A DNA stretch of 64,000 nucleotides from CAYLKK01 sp964412505 (GCA_964412505.1 CAYPOM010000004.1:33272-97271), one strand, 5' to 3'. Shown: positions 44,210 to 53,681, numbered from the stretch's first letter. The notes: generated from the sequence alone by a model not told the origin. Numbers and translations are program-made.

Positions 44210-45145
44210 TTATAAAGCATATATAATTACAGATATAAACAAAATTGGGATTAAATAAAACCAGAATCCTCTTAAAATATTGTAGAACCTAAATCTTGGA
44301 AGAACTGCTCTTATAAAGATCATTGAAATTAATATTACAAAAGTTTTTGCTAACAGCACCATGCTTCCAATCAGATAAGAATTAGAAATTATATTTATTC
44401 CACCAAGGAACAATATTGCTCCTATACAACTTACTAAGCATAAGTTTGTGTATTCGCTGATATAAAAAAGGCAAAATAATATAGAAGAGTATTCAGTGTG
44501 GTATCCTGCAATTAATTCTTGTTCTGCTTCAAGAGTGTCGAATGGCGTACGGTTGCACATAGCCAATGTAACGCAAATATATATTATGAATATATGTGGA
44601 AGCTTTAAAACATTCCATATTTCTTGCTTGTTAGCAATAACAGAAATATCAAAAGAGTTATAAGCTAATGCAATGTTTAAAAGGCATAAGCAAAAACATA
44701 ATTCATACGAAAATACTTGAATTATTGCCCTGCAAGAACCTAACTTTTGATATACAGAATCTACAGTTAATCCAGATAGGCATTCGCCAAATGATGAGAT
44801 CAATGAAAATACCATTATAATTAGTAATGAATATTCACTTTCGAATAATGGTGTTTTATTAAAAATCGGAAGTAGGCAAAACGTCATCATTTGAAAAGTG
44901 ATAGGGATTAATGGAGCAATAACGAATAATATTTTATCTGCTTTGTTTGGAAATAAAATCTGTTTATTGAGTAATTTTATACAGTCAGCTACTGGCTGTA
45001 GGATGCCATTCCAGCCACAAACATTAGGCCCTTTCCGTAGTTGAAATAAAGCTAAGATTTTACGTTCTAAATATGTCACAAATGCTACGATAAGCATTAT
45101 AGAAGTAGCGAACAAAATAACATCTAGGAACAAAGAAAAATTCAT
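44210..45145 (-). CDS. nuoH: NADH-quinone oxidoreductase subunit H
   Basis: The 311-residue membrane protein has about 8 spans and the NuoH motifs VTYLERKILALFQLRKGPN, GWNGILQPVADCIKLL, NRTPFDTLEAEQELIAGYHTEYS and FIRAVLPRFRF. It forms the quinone channel of complex I beside NuoD. It is a single gene, convergent with gap, far from nuoD. Slightly shorter than the usual 320-345. Confidence 0.95.
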   Translation of the reverse strand: MNFSLFLDVILFATSIMLIVAFVTYLERKILALFQLRKGPNVCGWNGILQPVADCIKLLNKQILFPNKADKILFVIAPLIPITFQMMTFCLLPIFNKTPLFESEYSLLIIMVFSLISSFGECLSGLTVDSVYQKLGSCRAIIQVFSYELCFCLCLLNIALAYNSFDISVIANKQEIWNVLKLPHIFIIYICVTLAMCNRTPFDTLEAEQELIAGYHTEYSSILFCLFYISEYTNLCLVSCIGAILFLGGINIISNSYLIGSMVLLAKTFVILISMIFIRAVLPRFRFYNILRGFWFYLIPILFISVIIYAL

Positions 45146-45318
45146 CTCAAGATTTCCTTACTATCAATAATTCTGTATAAGTTAAGGCAAAACAGCCTAA
45201 ATGCATGTAAAATATACATCATGATAATAAGCTCATGCAATGTGCTTATACTGTAGTTGCATTTTATTTATTCATATGGTCTAATGCAACAGTTGTATTT
45301 CTTATTGGTAGATTGTTT

Positions 45319-45726
45319 ATGGTTGTCGAGAATTTAGCTCAAGTAAAAAGAAGGACTAGTGAGATAGACTTAATAATTGGAGAAAGAATAAAAGCAAAAA
45401 GACTAGAAGTCGGTCTTGGGCAGAGCGCTTTAGCTAAAAAACTTGGTATAACATTTCAGCAGTTGCAAAAGTATGAAAAGGGCCTCAATAGAGTAAGTGC
45501 TGCTTCGCTTTATAAGATATCAGTTTGTTTGAATTGTGATATATCGTTTTTTTTCGATGGTTTAGGTGGCCAATCTAATCTAGGTATGTGTAATGATCAC
45601 TCTCAAGATGAGTATTCTGTCGATGAGGATCCAGATGAAACAGCTGCTTTATTAAAGGGGTACTATTCGATAAGAAAGAAAGCTACTCGGAAAAAGTTTT
45701 TGAATTTTTTGAAATCTAGCGAATAA
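45319..45726 (+). CDS. XRE-type helix-turn-helix regulator
   Basis: ATG 45319 is chosen; the 28-residue upstream extension is hydrophobic and unlikely to belong. The 135-residue protein has a Cro/C1 helix-turn-helix at about residues 20-75 (IGERIKAKRLEVGLGQSALA, KLGITFQQLQKYEKGLNRVS). The acidic tail (SVDEDPDETAALLKGYYSIR) is a pattern shared with other alphaproteobacterial XRE regulators of this size. Targets are unknown. It precedes xerC by 38 bp; co-transcription is possible. Confidence 0.83.
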   Translation: MVVENLAQVKRRTSEIDLIIGERIKAKRLEVGLGQSALAKKLGITFQQLQKYEKGLNRVSAASLYKISVCLNCDISFFFDGLGGQSNLGMCNDHSQDEYSVDEDPDETAALLKGYYSIRKKATRKKFLNFLKSSE

Positions 45727-45764
45727 TATTAGTTCGCTGCATATACATGTAGTATCGGCTGTTT

Positions 45765-46730
45765 ATGGCAACTTTAGAAGATTTGTTGTATATACGTGAA
45801 ATTGTTCTTCCAGATCTGTACAAAGTTGTTGAAGAATGGTTTGTGTGGGTATCGAACAAGAGCAGTAGTTCGAAATTAACTACTATTGCATATGGAAGCG
45901 ATTTAAAGTTTTTTCTCGCATTTCTTGTTAAACATTTAAATGTTGATGCTGTCGGGTTTGATGATATAAAAGGCATTTGCAATGCAGATTTAAGGGCTTG
46001 GCTTTCTGATAATAGGTCTAATGGTATATGCGCTAGATCTAATGCACGTAAGTTGTCTGCTATTAAAAATTTTTTGATCTTTATATCGAAGAGAGATGGG
46101 ATCCCGATAAAATGTATAAATACGATTAGACGCCCAAAATTAAGTAAATTGTTGCCTCATCCAGTAGATTCTAATGTCGTATCTACAATGTTGTCGATAA
46201 AAAAATTTGCAGATGTAGATTTAAATTGGGTTACTTTAAGAGACAAAGCTTTGTATATAATTTTATATGGAGCAGGTTTAAGAATTAGTGAAGCGTTGAA
46301 TTTGAGAATTAGCGATATCGGTCCAAACATAAGAATATTGGGGAAAGGCGGTAAGGAAAGGTTAGTCCCTGTGTTAGATGAGATGTTATTTATCCTAGAT
46401 GCTTACATAAATGAGTGTCCATACATAAATAGATCAGATTCAAACTGTTATATTTTTTGGGGTGTGCGCGGAAAAGTATTAAATAAGTCTGTAGTTGAGT
46501 CGAGAATGAAAGCATTTAGGGAAAAGCATAATTTTCCAGAATATTTAACGCCACATGCTCTTAGACATAGTTTTGCTAGCCATTTAGTGAGAGAAGGTGT
46601 AGAGCTAAGATATATTCAGGAATTGTTAGGTCACAGTTCTTTAGCTGCTACAGAAATTTACACTGAAATTAATGATCAAACAGTGATGGAAACATACAAA
46701 AATACACATCCAATAAATAATATTTTTTAA
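45765..46730 (+). CDS. xerC: Tyrosine recombinase XerC/XerD
   Basis: The 321-residue protein has an N-terminal SAM-like core-binding domain (about 20-120) and a catalytic domain with the tyrosine recombinase residues. Arg lies in YGAGLRISEALNLR (about 172), Lys in LGKGGKERLVPV, His-Arg in HALRHSFASHLV (about 265), His in LGHSSL and the nucleophile Tyr in AATEIYTEIN (about 305). It resolves chromosome dimers at dif. Length and motifs favour XerC over XerD, but the second Xer is not in the window, so the letter is a best guess. Confidence 0.88.
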   Translation: MATLEDLLYIREIVLPDLYKVVEEWFVWVSNKSSSSKLTTIAYGSDLKFFLAFLVKHLNVDAVGFDDIKGICNADLRAWLSDNRSNGICARSNARKLSAIKNFLIFISKRDGIPIKCINTIRRPKLSKLLPHPVDSNVVSTMLSIKKFADVDLNWVTLRDKALYIILYGAGLRISEALNLRISDIGPNIRILGKGGKERLVPVLDEMLFILDAYINECPYINRSDSNCYIFWGVRGKVLNKSVVESRMKAFREKHNFPEYLTPHALRHSFASHLVREGVELRYIQELLGHSSLAATEIYTEINDQTVMETYKNTHPINNIF

Positions 46731-46765
46731 TTTAAAAACATTTTTCTACGTTATATATCATTATA

Positions 46766-47824
46766 TCATTTCCGTACAAAAAATACTTCTGAAAACCCTA
46801 GGCATGAAGTTGATTCCTGAGTCTCTCCGATAACCTGGCCTACTTGCACTAGATCTCCTAACTTTACAAATGAAGAACCAAATCCGTATAGCATAACGCA
46901 TCCACATTTTGCGTTATTAAGAATGACTACATGCCCATTTGTTTTATACGGTTGTGAAAAAACTACGACACCACTAATTGGAGCAAACACGTTTGCGTTC
47001 TTTCTAACGAGAAATTTAGAAGTTCTATACGGAGTATGAATATCTAAGCTTTCAGATAAGAAAAATTCCACAGGAATGCATATATCATCCTTTTCAATTT
47101 TACACGAATTAAAATCTTTAAAGCGTCCGACACTAACTTCAAACCTGATGCGTTCAAATAAATCAGTTAAAGAAACAGCATGTTTAGTCACATAATTGAT
47201 AACATCATTTTTATCTTTTCCTTTAATGGGATTTTCTTTTGAATTTTGTGCTATCTTTGTATATTCTGAAAATAGGTCAAGGCGCTGTTTATTCATGCTT
47301 GCTTCTAAATTTTTTTCATTTATACCATTTCTTTTTAGTTTATTTTGCAATAAACAAATACTTCGGTTTATTTCGTCAATCCTTGTGCAACAATTGCTTA
47401 CTAAAGCTTTATTTGAAGAGAAGGCTTTTTTCAAAGGATTATATTCATTCCTAAGGTTGTCTATGTTTTTTGCGATAAAAGCGTCTTTTTGTTTTATAGC
47501 ATTATCCGACGATTCTAAGATCACTCCATAGTAAAGACTAGCCTTATTAAGCTCAGTTAAACGCTTTTCTATTTTTCTAATAGATGCGGAAATTTTATAT
47601 AAATTATCATACTGAGTTTTTAAGTGTTTTTTGCTGTTGGTAACTCCATCGCCTTTGCCGTTAGCTAATTTTTCTTTTTCAATCTTAACATTATTTGCTT
47701 TCGATATTGCGCTCTTTTTAGTTATACATGATTCTTTCCTGGATTTTTCTGCACAGGATAAGCATGCAGAAAATACGAATATAACAAATATACAAACAAC
47801 CTTTAAGTATGATATAAATTTCAT
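46766..47824 (-). CDS. EnvC-like murein hydrolase activator
   Basis: The 352-residue protein starts with a signal-type helix (residues 7-22, ending near SC) and has a long coiled coil (about 65-200). It ends with a LytM/M23 fold (KNANVFAPISGVVVFSQPYK, GHVVILNNAKCGCVMLYGFG, GDLVQVGQVIGE). The metal-binding HxxxD and HxH of M23 peptidases are missing (ILNNAKCG and LYGFG at those positions), as in EnvC, so it likely activates amidases at the septum rather than cutting itself. It sits upstream of smpB on the same strand by 8 bp? The smpB start is at 48284, so transcription runs dapA-smpB-envC. Confidence 0.78.
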   Translation of the reverse strand: MKFISYLKVVCIFVIFVFSACLSCAEKSRKESCITKKSAISKANNVKIEKEKLANGKGDGVTNSKKHLKTQYDNLYKISASIRKIEKRLTELNKASLYYGVILESSDNAIKQKDAFIAKNIDNLRNEYNPLKKAFSSNKALVSNCCTRIDEINRSICLLQNKLKRNGINEKNLEASMNKQRLDLFSEYTKIAQNSKENPIKGKDKNDVINYVTKHAVSLTDLFERIRFEVSVGRFKDFNSCKIEKDDICIPVEFFLSESLDIHTPYRTSKFLVRKNANVFAPISGVVVFSQPYKTNGHVVILNNAKCGCVMLYGFGSSFVKLGDLVQVGQVIGETQESTSCLGFSEVFFVRK

Positions 47825-47831
47825 ATAGCTC

Positions 47832-48284
47832 TCAATAATCTCTCTTTAAAATTCTAGATTTTTCTCTATTCCATTCTCTTTCTTTTATAGTCTCTCTCTT
47901 GTCTACAAGCTTTTTGCCTTTTCCTATACCTAATTGAACCTTAATATATCCATTTTTACCAAAGTACACAGAAATCGGTACTAGTGTATAGCCGCCTTTT
48001 TGCAAATATCCAGCGATCCTTTCGATTTGTCGTCTATGAAGTAGGAGCTTTCTATTCTTTTTCGAATCGTAATTCTTCGCAGTTGACATTTCATACTGAG
48101 GTATATGCAAGTTGTAAATTATGACTTCTTTATCTTGCGTAACAGTCGCATATGAATCAGTCATTCCTGCTTTACTCGTACGAAGAGACTTTACTTCTGA
48201 ACCGCTTAAGACAATTCCTGATTCAAATGTTTCTAAAATTTCATAATCAAACTTAGCTTTTTTGTTATATCCGACTTCTTTCAT
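47832..48284 (-). CDS. smpB: SsrA-binding protein
   Basis: The 150-residue protein has the SmpB sequence: NKKAKFDYEILETFESGIVL, SGSEVKSLRTSKAGMTDSYA, LLHRRQIERIAGYLQKGGYT, and the basic C-terminal tail (LGIGKGKKLVDKRETIKERE). It brings tmRNA to stalled ribosomes. It lies 3 bp after dapA and 7 bp before the envC-like gene, so these three form an operon. Confidence 0.96.
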   Translation of the reverse strand: MKEVGYNKKAKFDYEILETFESGIVLSGSEVKSLRTSKAGMTDSYATVTQDKEVIIYNLHIPQYEMSTAKNYDSKKNRKLLLHRRQIERIAGYLQKGGYTLVPISVYFGKNGYIKVQLGIGKGKKLVDKRETIKEREWNREKSRILKRDY

Positions 48285-48287
48285 TGA

Positions 48288-49163
48288 TTATATCAAACTC
48301 AATTTTTCTAGTTCATATTTAATTTTATTTTTAGTTACATCTGTCAATGGTAGAAGAGGCAACCTTACATCCTCCTTCATTACGCCCATTAGAGATAACG
48401 CATACTTAGTCGGTGCTGGACTTGGCTCTGCAAAGAGTAGATTGTGAAGATTCATTATTTTATCCCTTAGTACAACAAATTTATCGAAATCTCGATTTTC
48501 CCATGCTGCAAATAAATCTCTACAAATGTCTGGAACTACATTGCATGTAACAGATATCGTACCATGTGCTCCTAACGCCAAAGAGCCACAGAAAGTGTCG
48601 TCGTTTCCAGATAAAAAGCGAAAATCAGACTTTACGTGTTGACGCCAGCATAAAAATCTAGATAAATCACTTGAAGCTTCTTTTAGTCCAACTACACGCT
48701 CTAATGACGCTAATTTTCTGAGAGTGTCTACTGATAAATCAAATGCAGTCCTACCTGGATTATTATATAAGATAATCGGAAGTGTAGTTGATTCATGTAC
48801 ATATTTAATGTGTGTATATACTCCCTCTTGAGTTGGTTTTACGTAGTAAGGGCAAACGCATAGTAAACCATCCACATTTTCCATCTCGTACATTTTTGCT
48901 AATTTTACAGCTTCGTCTGTTGTCGATGTGATTATTCCGCCGATGACAGGAACTCTGTTGTTTACCACATCCACAGCTGTTGACACTAGCTGTCGTTTCT
49001 CTTCGAATGATAAATTAATTGACTCCCCAGTAGATCCACATACAACTATGCCGTTTACGCCGCTTTCTACAAGCCAGTGAACGTATTTTTTAAACGACTG
49101 CAAATCTACAGAATTACCTGAGAATGGTGTAACTATAGCTGGAATATAACCTTTCAAATTCAT
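48288..49163 (-). CDS. dapA: 4-hydroxy-tetrahydrodipicolinate synthase
   Basis: Start at ATG 49161-49163 (MNLKGYIPAIVTPF), with AGAGG just upstream; a frame continues further but out of the family. The 291-residue protein has VCGSTGESINLSFEEKRQLV, LYNNPGRTAFDLS (Tyr) and VVGLKEASSDLSRF (Schiff-base Lys near 160). It makes the first committed intermediate to lysine and meso-DAP, which MurE in this window needs. Confidence 0.95.
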   Translation of the reverse strand: MNLKGYIPAIVTPFSGNSVDLQSFKKYVHWLVESGVNGIVVCGSTGESINLSFEEKRQLVSTAVDVVNNRVPVIGGIITSTTDEAVKLAKMYEMENVDGLLCVCPYYVKPTQEGVYTHIKYVHESTTLPIILYNNPGRTAFDLSVDTLRKLASLERVVGLKEASSDLSRFLCWRQHVKSDFRFLSGNDDTFCGSLALGAHGTISVTCNVVPDICRDLFAAWENRDFDKFVVLRDKIMNLHNLLFAEPSPAPTKYALSLMGVMKEDVRLPLLPLTDVTKNKIKYELEKLSLI

Positions 49164-49476
49164 ACAACCTCTCGAATGAATATATAACATTTTCAATAGT
49201 ACAACATATAGCGATTAAATTAAAAGCTATATTTTTTGCATTGAGACAGTCCTCATATGTGTTTTTATCAAGATTTTCAATTTTATATTTCCAACGAATT
49301 ACAAGAAAAAGTCTATTCAGTGATCATCGATAATAACAATGCAGCAAAAATCCGTAAAATAGTAAAAAATGTTAATGTGTAATTTATCTATTATTGCATT
49401 TACTAATCGTATAATGAATATTCGAATTCAAATATATATTAGTTTCTTTTTTTAACTTTTCATGATGGAATATGTA

Positions 49477-49505
49477 TTGACCTATTGAACTCTATGTTAT
49501 AGAAT
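49477..49505 (+). promoter_or_regulatory. Strong promoter of ftsZ; otherwise gene-free stretch
   Basis: TTGACC (49477-49482), exactly 17 bases, TAGAAT (49500-49505). Start near 49512 gives a 35-base leader to ftsZ. The 384-bp stretch from dapA to ftsZ (49164-49547) holds no other gene or RNA that I can support. Confidence 0.75.
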
Positions 49506-49547
49506 TTAACTATTGTTTCTGTATATTTTATTTCGGGAGGAATGCAA

Positions 49548-50942
49548 ATGACCTTAGATAACGCAGATAGCAGCCGAGTTGATAATAGCGTAGATTCCTT
49601 GTTTGATGACGGAGATTACGCTGCTGTTAGTGATTTAAGCCCAAAAATCACTGTTTTTGGCGTAGGTGGAGCTGGTGGCAACGCTGTAAATAACATGATA
49701 AGGCAAAAACTTCGTGGTGTTGACTTTGTCGTAGCTAATACTGACGCACAGGCTTTGTTAAATTCTTTGGCCGATAATAAAATACAATTAGGATTAGATA
49801 TAACAAGAGGGCTTGGGGCTGGAGCAAGACCAGATATTGGAAGAGCCGCAGCTGAAGAAGTTATTCAAGATATTTTGTCATACATAAAAGACAGTAATAT
49901 GGTATTTATTACCGCTGGAATGGGCGGTGGCACAGGGACTGGAGCCGCTCCTGTAATAGCGCGTTTAGCTAAGGAAAATGGTATTTTAACAATAGGGGTA
50001 GTTACAAAACCTTTCCATTTTGAAGGGACTCATAGAATGAGAACGGCTGAGCGTGGAATAGATGAATTGCAACAATTCGTTGATACACTAATCGTAATTC
50101 CAAATCAGAATTTGTTTAGAGTTGCTACAGAAAGGACAACTTTTGCTGATGCATTTAAAATGGCTGATGACGTTTTGAGGTCAGGTGTTCAAGGCGTAAC
50201 TGATTTGATGGTAATGCCGGGTTTAATTAATTTGGATTTCTCCGATATTCGCACAGTTATGAGCGAAATGGGTAAAGCTATGATGGGCACTGGCGACGCA
50301 GAAGGAGAAGGAAGAGCGTTAGAAGCAGCTGAAGCAGCAATATCTAATCCTTTGCTTGATGATGTTTCTATGAAAGGAGCTCGAGGTGTTTTGGTTAATA
50401 TAACTGGCGGGTACGATATGACTTTGTACGAAGTCGATGAAGCAGCAAATAGAATTAGAGAGGAAGTTGATCCTGAAGCTAATATAATTTTTGGTTCTAC
50501 ATTCAATGAAAAATTAAATGGCCGCATTCGTGTTTCTGTCGTAGCTACTGGTATAGATGCGTCAAAAGAGATGCTGAAAAATAATAGCGCTAATTTTTCT
50601 CCAAGCCCTGTCAATAGCTTTTCTAAACAATATGAGGAGTCACAATTAAAGTCAAATACGCCGAACTTTATACAAGAACAAGCTGGAGTACAGCAAGAAG
50701 AAAAATTATCAAATAATTCTGTGGAATATGCTGATGTCAGAAACGAAGCTTTAACGACAAAGCCACAACAACAAAGGAAAAAGCATGTTCCTTCATTGTT
50801 TGAGCGTATTACAGGAAGATATAAACACGAAGAAGTCGAAGTAGATTCCCATGTCAGGACTGATATTTACACAAGACAGAGTGTTGAACAATCTAACCAG
50901 CAGGACGATGACCTAGATATTCCTGCATTTTTGAGAAAATAA
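49548..50942 (+). CDS. ftsZ: Cell division GTPase FtsZ
   Basis: The ribosome-binding site GGGAGG (49535-49540) is 1 base from ATG 49542 but 7 from ATG 49548, so the second ATG is the start. The 464-residue protein has KITVFGVGGAGGNAVNNMI, the tubulin signature GGGTGTGAAPVIARLA (about 105), NLDFSDIRTVM, and the C-terminal LDIPAFLRK anchor peptide after a long Gln/Asn-rich linker (about 345-450). It forms the Z-ring. It is a single gene; ftsA and ftsQ are not adjacent. Confidence 0.97.
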   Translation: MTLDNADSSRVDNSVDSLFDDGDYAAVSDLSPKITVFGVGGAGGNAVNNMIRQKLRGVDFVVANTDAQALLNSLADNKIQLGLDITRGLGAGARPDIGRAAAEEVIQDILSYIKDSNMVFITAGMGGGTGTGAAPVIARLAKENGILTIGVVTKPFHFEGTHRMRTAERGIDELQQFVDTLIVIPNQNLFRVATERTTFADAFKMADDVLRSGVQGVTDLMVMPGLINLDFSDIRTVMSEMGKAMMGTGDAEGEGRALEAAEAAISNPLLDDVSMKGARGVLVNITGGYDMTLYEVDEAANRIREEVDPEANIIFGSTFNEKLNGRIRVSVVATGIDASKEMLKNNSANFSPSPVNSFSKQYEESQLKSNTPNFIQEQAGVQQEEKLSNNSVEYADVRNEALTTKPQQQRKKHVPSLFERITGRYKHEEVEVDSHVRTDIYTRQSVEQSNQQDDDLDIPAFLRK

Positions 50943-50960
50943 CAAATCTAGAAGTATAAA

Positions 50961-51404
50961 ATGTCTTGTAAAAAAAGGGCAGAATTTAAAGCGGCCGTTT
51001 ATTTATTGATTTTTGATGAAAGTGGCCGTGTTTTATTACAGAAAAGAAATGGTACAGATTTCTATTGTGGATATTATGGGCTTCCCAGTGGTCATATGGA
51101 AAATAATGAATCATCAAAAGATTCAATGATTCGTGAAGCAAAAGAGGAGCTTTGTATAGATATATCCCCAGATGATTTGGATATCCTTATGATAGGGCAT
51201 AATAAAAGTGGGAATTATATTTCGTTTGTGTATAAGTGCTTAAATTATTCAGGTGTTATTCAAATAGGAGAACCAGAAAAATGCAATGATTTGGCGTTTT
51301 TTGAGCTTAGCAAATTGCCAGAAAACACTATTCCGTATATAAAAACTTGGTTGTTAGAATTTATTCCATTTGGAATTAATTATTCCGAAGTATACGTAGA
51401 GTAA
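50961..51404 (+). CDS. NUDIX hydrolase
   Basis: The 147-residue protein has the Nudix box G-x5-E-x7-REUXEE-x-GU as GHMENNESSKDSMI then REAKEELCIDI (about residues 42-66), in which the Nudix helix is intact. It begins KKRAEFKAAVYLLIFDESGR. Substrate is unknown; the VLLQKRNGTDF and YCGYYGLPSGH resemble housecleaning nucleotide pyrophosphatases. It converges with rlmN, with an 18-bp gap after ftsZ. Confidence 0.87.
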   Translation: MSCKKRAEFKAAVYLLIFDESGRVLLQKRNGTDFYCGYYGLPSGHMENNESSKDSMIREAKEELCIDISPDDLDILMIGHNKSGNYISFVYKCLNYSGVIQIGEPEKCNDLAFFELSKLPENTIPYIKTWLLEFIPFGINYSEVYVE

Positions 51405-51411
51405 ATATCTA

Positions 51412-52452
51412 TTATTTGTTTTCGCATGTAGATTTTAATTGCCCACATGCTGCTAAAATATCGTTCCCCTTCGATTTGCGTATTGTGCACATTATTCCTT
51501 TCTTTTTAACAATATTTTGGAATTTTTCTACATTTATTTTATCACTTCTTTCGAATATACATCCGTTCCATGTGTTGAACATTATCAAGTTAACTCTGCA
51601 TTTTATTCTAGATAGCAATCTGACTAATTCATGCGCATGCTCTGGTGTATCGTTTATTCCTTTAAGCATTAGATACTCAAAAGTGACATAATCTGTATTG
51701 CTTAATTTCGGATATTCTTTTACTGCTTCTAATATAGTAGCAATATTATATTTCTTGTTGATTGGCATAATTTTAGAGCGAACTTCATCGTTTGGTGCAT
51801 GCAGAGATATCGCAAGCTGCACTTGAAATTTTTTCGCAAAATCATGTATATGGTCAGTTATTCCGGACGTTGAAACAGTGATTCTATGCCTTGAAAAATT
51901 TAAACCATTTTTGTGTAGCATAATAGAAATCCATGAACACAGATTCTTATAATTAACAAAAGGCTCCCCCATTCCCATGACTACAATGTTAGTTATTTTT
52001 TCATTTGATTTTGCTAAATAATTTATCCAAAACAAAACCTGCCCAATTAACTCACCTGCAGTTAAGTTACGTTCGAATGATTGCGTCCCTGTATTGCAAA
52101 ATTTGCAGCCCATTGCGCAACCTACTTGAGTTGACATGCACAATGTAACTCTCTCTGCGTCTCGAATAATTACGTTTTCTATAGTTCTACCATCTGGCAA
52201 TTCTAAAAGCGCTTTTTGAGTTCCATCAATAGACGTTTGTATGTTCAATAATTTGAGAGACCTAAATTCGAATTTTTCTTCTAAAGTTTCCCTTGTTTTA
52301 GCTGACAAATCAGTCATATCTTGAAAGCTACCAATCCTTTTTCTATATAGCCATGGAAATACTTTTTTGGCATCTAATTTCGAAAATCCAAGTTTTTCAA
52401 ATTCAGCAATTAATTCGTCTAAATCGTAATTATATATATCTAATTTTTGCAT
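51412..52452 (-). CDS. rlmN: Dual-specificity 23S rRNA/tRNA (adenine-C2) methyltransferase
   Basis: The 346-residue protein has the radical SAM motif CAMGCKFCNTG (about residue 112), VVMGMGEPFVNYKNL, SLHAPNDEVRSKIMPINKKY and the C-terminal CTIRKSKGNDILAACGQL with the second catalytic Cys. It methylates A2503 and tRNA A37 by a radical mechanism. It is followed by nothing on the same strand but is 12 bp downstream of rnhA. Confidence 0.95.
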   Translation of the reverse strand: MQKLDIYNYDLDELIAEFEKLGFSKLDAKKVFPWLYRKRIGSFQDMTDLSAKTRETLEEKFEFRSLKLLNIQTSIDGTQKALLELPDGRTIENVIIRDAERVTLCMSTQVGCAMGCKFCNTGTQSFERNLTAGELIGQVLFWINYLAKSNEKITNIVVMGMGEPFVNYKNLCSWISIMLHKNGLNFSRHRITVSTSGITDHIHDFAKKFQVQLAISLHAPNDEVRSKIMPINKKYNIATILEAVKEYPKLSNTDYVTFEYLMLKGINDTPEHAHELVRLLSRIKCRVNLIMFNTWNGCIFERSDKINVEKFQNIVKKKGIMCTIRKSKGNDILAACGQLKSTCENK

Positions 52453-52464
52453 TATATTATTTTC

Positions 52465-52920
52465 TTAATTATCAGAATATTTCGCAGACATACAAGCACT
52501 TCTTGCTAGTGAATCAGCTCTTTCATTTTCTTCATGCCCAGCATGTCCTTTGACCCAATTCCATGAAATTTTCATTCTATTTGTAATTTCTAATAACTCT
52601 TTCCACAGATCCTGATTTTTTACAGGTTGTTTCTGTGAATTAACCCAATTGTTTTTTACCCAAGAATCTATCCATACAGTAATGCCGTTTTTTACATACT
52701 GACTATCTGTGTATAGTTCTATGTTATCAACGATCCCAATAGAATGAACTTTATTTAATGCAAAAATAACAGCTTTTAATTCCATCCTATTATTTGTTGT
52801 ATTTTTTTCAGCTCCGAAAATATCTATAATATCTCCATTTGTTTTTATTACTGCAGCCCAACCACCTGGCCCAGGATTTCCGCTACATGCTCCATCTGTA
52901 TATATGCAAATTTTTTCCAT
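52465..52920 (-). CDS. rnhA: Ribonuclease HI
   Basis: The 151-residue protein opens EKICIYTDGACSGNPGPGGW (Asp10), then NRMELKAVIFAL (Glu), LYTDSQYVKNGI (Asp) and WVKGHAGHEENERADSLA, giving all four acidic active-site residues. It removes RNA from RNA-DNA hybrids. It lies directly upstream of rlmN on the same strand. Confidence 0.96.
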   Translation of the reverse strand: MEKICIYTDGACSGNPGPGGWAAVIKTNGDIIDIFGAEKNTTNNRMELKAVIFALNKVHSIGIVDNIELYTDSQYVKNGITVWIDSWVKNNWVNSQKQPVKNQDLWKELLEITNRMKISWNWVKGHAGHEENERADSLARSACMSAKYSDN

Positions 52921-52936
52921 GAAAAACTCTACAAAT

Positions 52937-52961
52937 AAAAAAGGCCGACTATAAATCGGCC
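52937..52961 (-). terminator. Rho-independent terminator of rpsU
   Basis: GGCCGA (52943-52948), 7-base loop, TCGGCC (52956-52961). On the minus strand it is followed by six T (A run 52937-52942), 23 bases after the rpsU stop and just before the rnhA start. Confidence 0.8.
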
Positions 52962-52983
52962 AATAATAGGTGAAAAAATAAAT

Positions 52984-53187
52984 TTAAAAGCCATCTCTTT
53001 CTATTCGTCTTTTATTAAGCTTTCTAGCTCTGCGGATAGCTTCAGCCCTTTCTCTTACTCGTTTCTCAGATGGTTTCTCATAATGACGCCTCAACTTTAC
53101 TTCTCTGAAAACGCCTTCTCTCTGCATTTTCTTTTTTAACGTTCTCAACGCTTGATCAACGCCATTATCTTTTACAAAAACTCGCAC
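52984..53187 (-). CDS. rpsU: 30S ribosomal protein S21
   Basis: The 67-residue basic protein MRVFVKDNGVDQALRTLKKK followed by REGVFREVKLRRHYEKPSEK is the S21 pattern. The strong terminator and short spacing to tadA upstream (18 bp) indicate a tadA-rpsU transcript. Confidence 0.95.
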   Translation of the reverse strand: MRVFVKDNGVDQALRTLKKKMQREGVFREVKLRRHYEKPSEKRVRERAEAIRRARKLNKRRIERDGF

Positions 53188-53205
53188 TTTGCCTCCAAAT
53201 AAAAA

Positions 53206-53667
53206 TTAAAATAAATTATCCCTAAGGGAACTAAAAAAATCTTTTAACAAAACACTACATTCTGTTTCTTTTAAACCACCTACCACTTTCAAATCAAAAC
53301 TTTTGTGACATTGTATCATATTTTCCCCGTGGAATACAGCTCCAGTTTTAAAAGAATATGCACCGAAATAAAGTTTTTTTATTTTCGCTAGAATTATAGC
53401 TTTCATGCACATCGCACATGGTTCTAAAGTAACAAATATTTCGCAATGATCAAGACGATGTGTCTCTAATTTGTTACACGCATTGCGAATCGCTAGAATT
53501 TCAGCGTGAGCTGTAGAATCGTTGTTTGTTACTACTAGATTATGCGAAGACGCTATAATATGATTGTTTTGTACAATTACCGCGCCAACAGGTACTTCTC
53601 CAATTTTATACGCCATTTTTGCCTGAAAAATAGCTGCATTCATAAACCCAGATTTTTTAAAAAGCAT
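53206..53667 (-). CDS. tadA: tRNA-specific adenosine deaminase
   Basis: The 153-residue protein has the zinc deaminase motifs STAHAEILAIRNACN (about 60) and EPCAMCMKAIILAKI (about 90). It converts A34 to inosine in tRNA-Arg. Starts at ATG 53667 or 53643 (MNAAIFQAKMAY) are possible; the second better matches the family. The 5' end lies 15 bp from the att repeat at 53682, so the island insertion has removed its original upstream sequence (tRNA-Ser side) and the current promoter is unclear. Confidence 0.93.
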   Translation of the reverse strand: MLFKKSGFMNAAIFQAKMAYKIGEVPVGAVIVQNNHIIASSHNLVVTNNDSTAHAEILAIRNACNKLETHRLDHCEIFVTLEPCAMCMKAIILAKIKKLYFGAYSFKTGAVFHGENMIQCHKSFDLKVVGGLKETECSVLLKDFFSSLRDNLF

Positions 53668-53681
53668 AGAAACAACGATGA

